Source of the DNA: Arcuatula senhousia
Taxonomy: Eukaryota; Mollusca; Bivalvia; Mytilida; Mytilidae
Length of the DNA stretch: 64,000 nucleotides
Assembly: GCA_963971305.1 (NCBI GenBank)
Contig: OZ020305.1
Coordinates: 219,001 to 283,000 of the forward strand
Reading direction: 5' to 3'
The position numbers were made by a program, and so were the translations under genes. Of this stretch, positions 36,301 through 48,300 are shown in pieces; position 1 is the first letter of the stretch, and each line of letters opens with the position of its first letter. Under the pieces are notes generated by a model. That model did no database searches and had not been told where the DNA came from. It saw nothing but the letters and a program-made list of their open reading frames with translations.

Positions 36301-39300
36301 ATACAATGCTATTATATGTATATTCTATACTGTTTTAAAATCGTCACTGTATGTAAATTCTATACTGTTCTAAAATCGTCACAACCGGAACTGTCAGGGG
36401 TTAGAACTGTCATAGCTTAGAACTGTCAAGGCACAGAACAGGTTAGAACTGTCAGGGCGTAGGACAGCTTAGAACTGTCAGGGGTTAGAACAGTTCTAAA
36501 TATGTCACGGGGTAGAACTGTCCAGAACTGTTCTGCGACAGGACAGGGTCTGTCATAAACTGTTCTAGAGCTGTCAGCAGAAGAGAATTAGAACAGACCC
36601 CTGACAGTTCTAAAGAGATGTTAGAATTGGACTCAACTGTATTTTAATTGTTCTTTATTGTCTGAAACTTTGTTCTCATTTTTATTAATTTCATCTCCAT
36701 TTTTACCAAAAACAAATTACCATAGTAATATGTTGGCACCATTCTTACGCTTTGTCGATTTCGCCAAGTCTAAATTACACAAAGCTCAAAAAACAAATAA
36801 ATAAAATGCAATTTAAAGAACAAGATATGTGCAATGGTATGGTAATATCAACTTGCAAAATATAATATCTAAATTCAATGCTAGGCTTAACAAAAAACAA
36901 TTGCATGGTCGTAGACCACCCTTATAAGTTGTAGAACAAAACACAATATCTTAGATATACGATTTCCACAGTAAACTGAAAAGCCGAAAATATCCTAATA
37001 CCTTTGATTCTGATGCCTTCCATGTGTACCGCCTTGATTTATCCTTTGCTAAAGCATTGTTTCTGAGAAAGTCCAACGGCACAAATCCCTTATGGTCATT
37101 CCATCTGATTTCCACGCACATCCCTAAAAATAATTATTTACGATACTGTAACTGTTTATTTTACTTGAATAGAATTATATCAATACCAAAAAAAACTATA
37201 TGAGGAAGCAGAGAGGTATCTATGGGGCATTCGAATGTCAAAAGTCCGAAAGGCCAAAGACTAAAGACTAAACCAGTGATCACAAACATAACAGCACGAA
37301 GAAACAGACAACATAAAATAACATAAAACAAATAATAACTATCTGAAATTATATTTAGCTTTATTGACCATAGTTAGATTTGTTGTTACATTGGGCGACA
37401 TTTTTTTCAAAACTAATACAGTAATCTAAATATGTTTTGGTTTCTTTTTTAAGCACAGCAATACTTTTTAAATTGTTGAACAAAGTACATATGAAATCAA
37501 ATAACTACTACACGTACGACAGCAAAAACATTGTATTATCCCAGTTAACTGGATTTAAGAACTTTCTTATCATTATTAATTGTTTTTACAACACCACGGT
37601 CGTTATACTTTTCCTGCGACAACATGTTTTCTACCGATTTTTCTGCTTGTTTTCTACCGATGATCCTCGTTTTCTACCGATTGTTTTTTTATAAGAAATA
37701 TGAAAAATTACGTTTATTTTTAACATTTGAATACATCCTAAGGGAGAATATGTAATAAATGATCGTTTATTTGTAGAAGAACCATTTTCCTTTTCATATA
37801 ACTAACAGGTTTAAATAAATTGATATGTCCTGGTTTTCTACCGATTAGGTATGGTCTTTACTGTGTTTTCTAAATTCATATAACTACACATTTTGGTTGT
37901 TTTAATGGTATACATACACCGTAAATGCTTGTGTTGTACAGCGAAGCCTCGTCATACTGTTGTATGTCGCCTTTTTAACCAAAACCCTGGTATCTATAGG
38001 ATACCTCAGATAACTGGGGGGGGGGGGGTTACTGGCAGCTATATGGCGGTTTTCAGAGCGAAACTCTTAATTACATCAGGTAATGAGAGTTATCTAAGGT
38101 AAATGTGGGTTTCCTATCAGCTATTCCATGGATACCTCAAAAACTCCTGCTATTAGGAGTTTTCAAAAATAATTCATTGAAAGCTTATCTTTGTATTAGT
38201 TTTTGAGGTATTGATAGTTTTTACATTGATAAATTCTGCTTTCAATGAGTTAAATAGCATTGTCTTGCAATATCTGTAGGTAAAAGGGGTTTAATCAGGT
38301 ATCTATGTGATTGCTGCCAGCAAACACCCAGTTATCTGAGGTATCCTATAAATACCAGGGTTTTGGTTAGAATGGCATGCCATATTATGTTGAGACCATT
38401 TTTTAAAATTCCGAAACGCCTTTATTTTAGATAATGGATTCAATAATTGAAGGACGTAATTCGTTTTGTTTAAAGCTGTAAGTAGAATTTGTTTGATGTA
38501 ACATAAGATTGCTAACTTTCGACCACAAATAAAATATTAAGAAATAACATTTGTTGAAATATTATGGATGCAGTGCATTCATAAAATTATTATATTTCAT
38601 TGTATGCATTTTACTTGGTAAAAATGTGCGTTCTTTTATTTAAATTAACACGTTTTACTTGGTCGATATCTAGGTCAAAATGGTGTTGGGAACCACCTTA
38701 ACCATATGCAATTTACATTTCTGTAATATATTGTTTAGTTTTAAAGATATAGGGCTTAATAAGTGCCAAATTTTGCAAAAATTTTGAAAAAGGGCAATAA
38801 CTCCCACATCAGCAGTCAGATCTTTTTCAAAATTTCAGGAAAGGCAGATCTTAATATACTGATCACTTTTAAATCTGCATTATTTTGATATCTGAAACCA
38901 TTTTTGAGTTATAAGCAAAAAACTGCAATTTACCCCTTATGTTCTATTTTTAGCCCTGGTAGCCATGTTTTTTGACAAATCAAAAATCTAACAGATAGAG
39001 TTGTAGCATAGATTCTATATGCTATTAAACAAGTGTGCCAAGTTTAGATGCAGTTGGTTTTACAGTGTCAGATAACTTAATCTTTGAAATTCAGGGGAAA
39101 AGTAATGAAAAATGGTAATTTTTGTCGCTTTAAGGGCAATAACTCCTAAAAGAGGTGGTCCTACAGATTTGATCTAGTTACATGAAATGTAGATCTTGAT
39201 GTGCTCAATCATATGCAATTTGCATTTTTGAAATATATTGTATAGTTTTCCAGATATAGGGCTAATTAAGTGAAACAAATGAAAGAAAAATCCAGAAAAA

Positions 39301-42300
39301 GGGAATTAACTCCTACATCGGTTGTTGGATCTTCTTGAAAATTTAAGAACAGGTAGAGCTTGAGGTGCTAAACAATATAACCTGCCATAAAATTGATTTC
39401 TGTCACCATTTTTGAGTTATTTGCAAAAAAAATGCAATTTAACCCTATGTTCTCTCTTTAGCTACAGCGGCCATGTTTTTATTGGAATCAAAAATCCGAA
39501 CGATAGTTTTGTACACATAATGCCACTAAACAACTGTACCAAGTTTGGTTGCCATTTGACTTATGGTTCGGACAAGTTAACGTTGAAAAATTGGTAATAG
39601 ACGACGACGACGACGAAGACGGATGCCAAGTAACGGTAAAAGCTCACATGGACCTTCAGTCCATGTGAGCTTAAAAGGTTAACCTCGGCCAAATCAGTGT
39701 ATAATTTCAGTCAGTAGACCGTGACTGCAGGAGCATACAAATGAAATGCTTTGAAACTGATGTGTACTGATGCTTATGCATGTTCATACCCAATATCAAT
39801 GGTGTACCATAACTGATTTATGTTAAACAGACTTAAGAAAAAAGGTTAACCTCGGCCCAATCAGTGTGAAAATTCAAATTTCATAGTCAGTAGACCGACA
39901 CTGCAGGAGCATTAAGATTAAACAGACTTTAAGCAAAAACTTTAACCAATTGTTGACGCCGACACCGCCGGAATCCCCATACCTAAGTTTCGCCTTTTGC
40001 GACATTTGTCGCAGGCGAGACAAAAAATAATTGTCCTGATTAATTTTGGTGATATATTACATGTTTCTACATTTAATTCTTAATGACAAAAAATTGTGTT
40101 TATGTTAAAAAATCAGCCAATCTTTCAAAAAAAAAATCAAAGAAATATACATACAAGAATACATAGGTAGTAACAAAATCACATATTGTCATATGCTGCA
40201 CCATAAAAACATATTTATATCAAAGTTACAACTTGTATAAAAGAATAAAAAATATTGAAAATGTTTTTTTTTATATCTTAAGTGTGAAGTAACTTTTCAA
40301 ATAAAGTACAATGTATTTAAACATCAGGTAACCTTCCACCTGTGATTTACCTGACCAGGTGTCAAATTTGAATCAATGATTGGTCCTCTATAGAGCTACC
40401 TCTCAGTAAAGCAATTGTTCAATTTAAATGGATCCATTGAAATATCCATTAGATAATTTGAATAGGTAATAGCTATTCTAGCACTAATATGGTGTTTGAC
40501 AACTCACTGTAAAACCATGGTGTAAATAGCAACAATTTTGTCTGTGCTAGAATATATGCATTGTCAATGTCATCATTAGAATTTGGGAATGTTGACTTAA
40601 AAAGTTATGACTAAAGGCACCATTTTTAGAATGGGCATGATGCCATCCCTTTATAATGACTTTCTTACCATTTTCTATTGAAACCTGTTCTATGCATGTG
40701 TCGAGCTTGATATCTGCGGGGTTTATAAGTCTATGTCCGGTATCTGCTTGCCTACAGGCGTGACAGTGGCAATTAAATCTTAGCCAGATACTTGGAAACC
40801 TATTGGATAAAAAATGGTCCGTTTTAATAAACATTCACAATAGAAATAAGAAAAAAAGCAAGGTTATCTAGTTGACACAACAAACTTTACTCACTCTTTT
40901 CAGTCCGTCTTATGATTTGTTTAACATGTGCAGCATTTATCTGCCAGGTCAAGTTATTACTTGTTATAAATCTTGTTTTATCAGAATAATAAAAGGAAAA
41001 ATGTTCCATAGCACATTACAATATCGCATGTAAACCATAAATCTCTTATTATACCCCCGCTTCGAAGAAGAGGGGGGTATACTGTTTTACCCTTGTCCGT
41101 TCGTCCGTTCGTCCGTCCGTCCGTCCGTTCGTCCGTTCGTCCGTCCGTAACAAAACTTCCGTCGCAGTTTTCTAAGCAACTACATGAGATAGAGTTTTGA
41201 TATTTTGTATATAGCTTTATCCTATAGTACCATATGGTGTATACCGATTTTATGCTCCTAGGTAGTTTACTTCCTGTTTACCAAATACTTAGGTTTTTAC
41301 ACATAATGGACATAAATGCAAAATTTCCGTCACATTTTCCCAAGCAACTACATGAGATAGAGGTCTGATATTTTGTATATAGCTTTATCCTATAGTACCA
41401 TATGGTGTATACCGATTTTATGCTCCTAGGTAATCTACTTCCTGTTTATCGAATACTTAGGTTTTACACATAATGGACATAAATGCAAAATTTCCGTCAC
41501 ATTTTCCCAAGCAACTACATGAGATAGAGGTCCGATATTTTGTATACAGCTTTATCATATAGGACCATATGGTGTATACCGATTTTATGGTCGTAGGTCG
41601 ACTACTTCCTGTTTACGGATTACTTAGGTTTTTACACATAATGGACATAAATGCAAAATTTCCGTCACAGTTTCCCAAGCAACTACATGAGATAGAGGTC
41701 TGATAGCGAGCATAGCTCGCAAGCGGGCACGAAGTAATGCTGATCTAGATTTTTTATGGTCCGGAAAGGGTTATTATTTTTACAGGTCCGGAGTGAATGT
41801 TAAAATAATTTATAAGAAAAGAAATAATGCTAAAAATAATAATTTGCGCTTTTTACAAGAAAATAATATTCTTAAAATAATAAATACACATAAGCTGCTC
41901 GTTTCGTCTTGGTTATATGCACGTGCGAAACTAACGTGTCTCGAAGCTTAATCGCCCAATACCAGCTCGCCCCAAAATATAAGCAAATGGAAATATTGGA
42001 AATTAAATGATAGCGATAGCCCTGAATGTCGACATTTAGAACAAAATATGAATAAAAAATATATATGAAAAAGATTGTTAGAAATGGAAAAACTTGTTTA
42101 CCAAATAAACTTATGAATTTTGTCATTTTACACATTTTTATTTTTTCACATATTTTCAGTCTATGCTCGCATTTAGGCAATGCCTACTCCATATTATTTT
42201 GTATATAGCTTTATCCTATAGTTCCATATGGTGTTTAGTGATTTTATGTTCCTAGGTCAACTACTTCCTGTCTGCAGAGTATTCAAGCTTGTATGCATGG

Positions 42301-45300
42301 CTTAGTTTGGGGAGCGGGGTATCACTAGTGAGCATTAGCTCACAGATTTACTTGTTTGTACAGTTGGTCAATCGTTGTTGCTTCAAAAAGAACGGAAAAC
42401 TCGGGAACAAATATATATCTGGATGTCAATTTATCTAAGGTGCAAGAAGCATAGGTATCAATGGGACACCCAAAGTCAAAAGTCCGAACAGGCAGAGACA
42501 AAACCAATAAACACCAACGAAAACAAGACAAAAAAATGAGCAACATGTAAAACACGGATACACAAAAAGTACTGGATATCAATTAACAACGCGAACAATA
42601 GTCGTAACGATATTGAACTCAGTTGCAAATCTGTAACCAGGGGCAATCAAATATCAATCTGCCAGCCAATATCCGTGCCTGGATCCTTTTAAGCATGCAA
42701 TGGTAGCTTCTGAATCATGATATGATGATGTCATTGGGCCAACTGTCCACCATCAGAGAGAAGTACCAGTGGGGCATTCGAATGTCATAAATCCGTCCAC
42801 TCCAGCCTATGGAGTTCACGCTTCACATTCGATTCGTTATTTCAGAGCTCGTGGAGCTTAAATCGATTTCCTTGGTAGAGCGTCTTGAGTACGCTCTGTT
42901 GATTTTGTGTTTTGTGTTTCTTAGTGCTGTTTTTATTCGTGTTTACCGAACAATAAGTGCCCATTGAAACGTTTCGAACGTTTGCTGAACTTCACAATCA
43001 TGTTATTTATATAAAAAAAAGGTTGAGTATGTCGATTAATTGGTCCTCTGTATTTTTTTTCTTAGACACATTGATAACAATTTTTGTCTTTGTTTAATCG
43101 AACACCATATATTTGTACCTGCGTTATTCATTCTTTGTGAACAAAAACTACGTTGATCAAGATTTGAGCTATGCATGTGATATAGAAGTATATACATGTG
43201 TGGAAAAACAAAAAAGTTTTGATACTTTTACAGGATGAAACTGATTTAAAGTTAAGAATCTCCATCAGTTCTTGATATCTTTAGGATTCACATTTGGTTA
43301 ACCCATCTTTCGAATAACAACATTTGAAATATTTTAGGAGGCCAATTTTTATTGCCATAAGAATTGAGGTCAAAGCGTTTATTGTATGGATTTTATGTTT
43401 CACATAGGAATTTAATACTGAAATGGAATGTCTTCATTTTAATCATCAACACAAAGGTCGAAGGGGGAAAAAACCTATTTATAATTGACAATTATTTCTT
43501 TTTTCGAACAGTGGTGTGCCTGTTTATGGGCTGCTTTTGTTGGTGAAACAACCAAATCCTAATTCAGTTGATAAACAATCAATATAATGTGTTATATATA
43601 TATATATATATAGTATAATCGCTAATGCTATAGGGTCGTTCCGAAGGAGCGATTTCACATCTTTTTCAACCAGCGGACGCCCGTACAACAGAGTTTTTAT
43701 AAATTGAAGTCTCTAGGACTCCGTACGGCAACCCCGCCTAGCATATAATGCATGCCGCTTATAGCGTGACGCTACGGTGATTCCCTAAAAAAGGAGTTCC
43801 TATAACGTCCTTATAAACGTCATGCATTACACACCCCGGAATCTACTATTTTTGAGTATAGTATAATCGCTAATGCTATAGGGTCGTTCCGAAGGAGCGA
43901 TTTTACATCTTTTTCAACCAGCGGACGCCCTTACAACAGAGTTTTTATAAATTGAAGTCTCTAGGACTCCGTACGGCAACCCCGCCTAGCATATAATGCA
44001 TGCCGCTTATAGCGTGACGCTACGGTGACTCCCTAAAAAAGGAGTTCCTATAACGTCCTTATAAACGTCATGCATTACACACCCCGGAATCTACTATTTT
44101 TGAGTATAGTATAATCGCTAATGCTATAGGGTCGTTCCGAAGGAGCGATTTCACATCTTTTTCAACCAGCGGACGCCCGTACAACAGAGTTTTTATAAAT
44201 TGAAGTCTCTAGGACTCCGTACGGCAACCCCGCCTAGCATATAATGCATGCCGCTTATAGCGTGACGCTACGGTGACTCCCTAAATAAGGAGTTCCTATA
44301 ACGTCATGCATTACACACCCCGGAATCTACTATTTTTGAGTATAGTATAATCGCTAATGCTATAGGGTCGTTCCGAAGGAGCGATTTCACATCTTTTTCA
44401 ACCAGCGGACGCCCGTACAACAGAGTTTTTATAAATTGAAGTCTCTATATTGAATATATATATGATTATTAGCACACAAAGATGATGCTATTCGGTGCTT
44501 TTTCTGCATTTATGCCACATAATATGGACGGTATTTTGAAAACATGTACGCTGTTAAAAATCGATGTTTCATCGGTGCATATCGAGCCTTATAAATAATT
44601 GATTCTTTTCAAAATCGATGACCTCACAGCCATTTTGACATAATATCACTTTCTATCTCCTGTTCTTTCTTGGCCCAACTTCTGGCATAGTCTATAACTG
44701 GATCCATAATTGCAACACTTGTTTGTAGTTGAACAATTTAGGTATAAAAGTGCAAGTATAGAAATTATGGGTATAGCTTTATCTTTGAAGTAAGAAGGAA
44801 AAAATTATATAAAGTTAATAAAAAAACTACTGTGGATAAATCTCAATGTCCAAGAGAAAAGGCAAAACAAGAAAGACATACCAGAGAAATTGAAGATCGC
44901 AATGGTCATGACTTGTAACTGTCATTTCAAAGGAAACAGTGGGTTAAACAAGGTTTTATGGTTTTAAACCACCATCTCCCTTATGTGATAGATTTATGAT
45001 GCTGAATATTTCCTAAATTGATAGCATCTTAACATGCCTGGTCATCAGACTTGACTGACATAAATTTAACAATAGACTTTAATATATTTGTTTGCTAAAC
45101 TCCAAGTTGTTCAAAACGACAGTTTCTTCCCTTGTACTGCATTGGTCGATATCTTTGTTGCTGGATTTGGCTTACCTGTTCGAACTTTTTTGGTTTTGAG
45201 TACTTTTCGTTCAATACTTTTGGGTTTTTGATCTTCCAATGTTATGATTCAAATGTTGCAGATGAAATGTAACTCCTTGAAATATGCATATACAACATAA

Positions 45301-48300
45301 CCAAATTTCCCGTTTTTATGTACGTTTTGGTATTTGTATTTTAAGACCACTGGGTAGATTACTGCTGGTGGTGGAATAGAGATCCCTGAGGGTAATCACA
45401 TGCCTGGTTGTAAGGCTTCTCTTCTCAAAGACACCAATTTACTAATAGACTTTAATACTTTATATTCGTTGAAATTTCCAATTGTTTAATTCAAAATTGT
45501 TTAAAGCACCAGGTTTCTTTCCTTGCTCTGCGCATTATCAATATCCTCAATGCTGGATTTGGCTTTCCTGTCCAAACGTTTTTGGTTTTCAGAACTTTTC
45601 GTTCAATGCTTTTAGTTTTTGATCTTCAAATGTTGCTGGTGAGAGGTTACTTCTTGAAATATGCATATACAGCAAATAATCCGTTTTTATATCCGTTTTT
45701 GTGTTTTTATTACTTAATCTTGTTACGACTTGGGTTCGCGTTGTTGATTTCCGTTCGATTGATTTTGTGGTTTGTGTTTCTTCGCGTTGTTCTTGTTCTT
45801 GTTTACCGGTTTCGTCGTTGCCCTTTCAGACATTTGACACTCGAATTCCCCATTGGTGCCTCTTTGCCTCTTTCAATAAAGAGTTACTAAAAGAAATAAA
45901 CGATTGTCTTCAAAGTTTTCGACTACTAGAACTCCAATACGTTTGAATAAGCATAATTACCGATATCAAGAATAAGAACAATAGCAGTGAGTCGATAAAA
46001 GTAGTGAAGTGAAGCCAGAAAAAAGTCAAAAGTCCAAAATACGTAAATAAAATTAAGATCTAAAGTCAGTGGCTTAATTTTCAAGACATTATTTTACAAT
46101 TTATTTTATATACAAAGTGATACGTTTAAAAAGGGAATAGAATATATTTAAGAATGAATATGATGAATTTCTAGAGATTTTTTGATAATCGGAAAATTCA
46201 TTAACTGACATATCGTTAAGCTTTGGTACACCTTTGCATATTTTGTAATTGGACTTAGAATTCTTATAACTGAAATTTCTATTATTCAGAAGATTGCAGA
46301 AGTTGGTTTGTCATTGAGTGTTTGTTTCGTCGTCTACTTTAAATTGATTGTAGGTAGCGTGAAGGATATATTTTAACAAGTAGGAGTTACTTCTATTTTC
46401 GGAGAACCTAAGTTCACTATCGTTTTGACTTGAGATCATGTTGCAGAAAAATTGTTTTGAATGTTTTTGTTCTAAAATTAAGGTAGGTCGAAAGGGGAAG
46501 GACAGACTACAAAATGTTTTCCATTGGTTATTTAGTTCTTACCTTTAATGAATATTGGATATGGAATCAAATTAAACCTAACAGAATCATCAGTTTAATT
46601 TCAGATAATGTAAAGTAGTTTAGTTAAACATAATAACAAAATAACGTAATATGAGGATCATTCTCAATTTGCAAAAAAAGACAATTATAGGAGAGCACAC
46701 AGGAGAAATTGCAGATCACATTTAAACTACAACGTGAAACTTCAATAGACAACGTCAAAGTAATATCAGTGCCGAACCAAAATATTCTTATTCTTATTTT
46801 TGTCAGAGAATAGTCTTAAATGACTTACTCATATGTTTTGCCGTCTGAATAAGTGACTATTACCTCTGTTCCACTGTCATTCACATTAAGTCTCATCTGA
46901 AAAAAGGCACTTAAAAAATGTAGAAAGGTGTACAGTTCACATTTATAAAAGCCATCAATTCAATTGAAAACTTATGTTTAAAAAAAAGCAAAGGGTTTCA
47001 ACAAAGGGGTGTATTCTAAAGAAGCAGAGGTACCAATGGGGTATCCAAATGTCAAAAGTCCGAAAGGGCAGAGACAAAACCAGTAAACACCAACAAGAGT
47101 GGAACAAAAACAGACAACATGTAAAACATGGAAACACAAAACAACTGAATATCAATCAACAACGCAAACTCCAGTCGAAACAAGAGTGAACTCAGGTGCT
47201 CCGGAAGAGTAAGCAGTTCCTGCTTGCTATAGCACACCCGTCGCGTTGCCAAAAGTCACTATATAAGCAAGAATACTGTTGAAAATTTCTATTGTATTTT
47301 GTTTCTTTTGAAAAAAATGTTATTTTCAAGTTATCTCGAACATGCAGCACATACAAAACTGACTAGTTTATTGTCTAAAAATAAGGTAACTAGGTACACA
47401 ATTCAAAATAAGTTTAATACTTGATTATTTGAAAACAAGTGTCAAACAAAAAGGCATAAGTAACTTTTAACCTTAAGTAACACTTTATATAGTGGAAAAT
47501 TATAACTAACCTTGGTACATGTAGTATATTGTGGATACAATTTTATTGCATTATTCCAACAGTTATCAGCTACTTCCAGTAATGCACAGCCTATTCTTTT
47601 TAGTCCTGCTTCTTCTCTGGGTGTGTTTATGGATGTTCTACATGGAACAGTTGAGTATGCCTTTGTGTGAGTCGCTGTTATAATAAAATAACAAAACTAC
47701 TAAATGTACAGGTGTTGTTGACAATAGACGATAAAGAGATGTGGAATAAGTGTACGCGACACAACCAACATTAAAGAAACGGCAATTTAAAAAATCACAA
47801 TGGAAAACAGCCAGCAGTCTTCAACATGACCAGAGGTCACTGCTCGCCGTCTTGCATTGGCCCAAGACTAAAAATACAATACATAAGATTCAAACAAACC
47901 CTCAGAATATCAAAGAAAAAAAATGATTTCAAATTGAAAAAAAAATCGACATAAACATTCATTCACAAAAAAAGTTTTAAACTTGAATGTCTATGAATCA
48001 AACCGATTGCAAAATACAACAATTCTATGCTTTGTTTATACACGTTTTCAGAAATATCTTCGATCGCCATTGACGTATCTCTAGCTAACACATATAGAAA
48101 GTTAATAAAGGTATCAACAAAACTACCGAACTGAGATGACAATTTAGGATTTCAAGCTATTCTAGACAAAAAAGATCGAAGACTGATTCTCTCTTATAAC
48201 CTCAATTTCCTTTATATTGATGGTGTCTTTTCACTGAACAAATCTCGATTTGATGACTTTCTACATCTCATATATCCTCAGACACTTGATATAAAAGACA

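Larger units (their letters stand above)
45040..45700 (+). mobile_element. Candidate retrozyme family B, tandem units
   Basis: Two related units in direct order: each has CTGGATTTGGCTT, TTTTTGGTTTT, TTTTCGTTCAATGCTTTT or a close variant, then a hammerhead-like motif at 45253-45298 and 45632-45675, 379 bp apart, followed by TCCGTTTTTATATCCG-type sequence. CACTGGGTAGATTACTGC and CCTGAGGGTAATCACATG lie between. The layout mirrors family A. Confidence 0.65.

Noticed and set aside
43613..44447. Hammerhead retrozyme
   Set aside because: Neither strand has CTGATGA with a matching GAAA in the right spacing.
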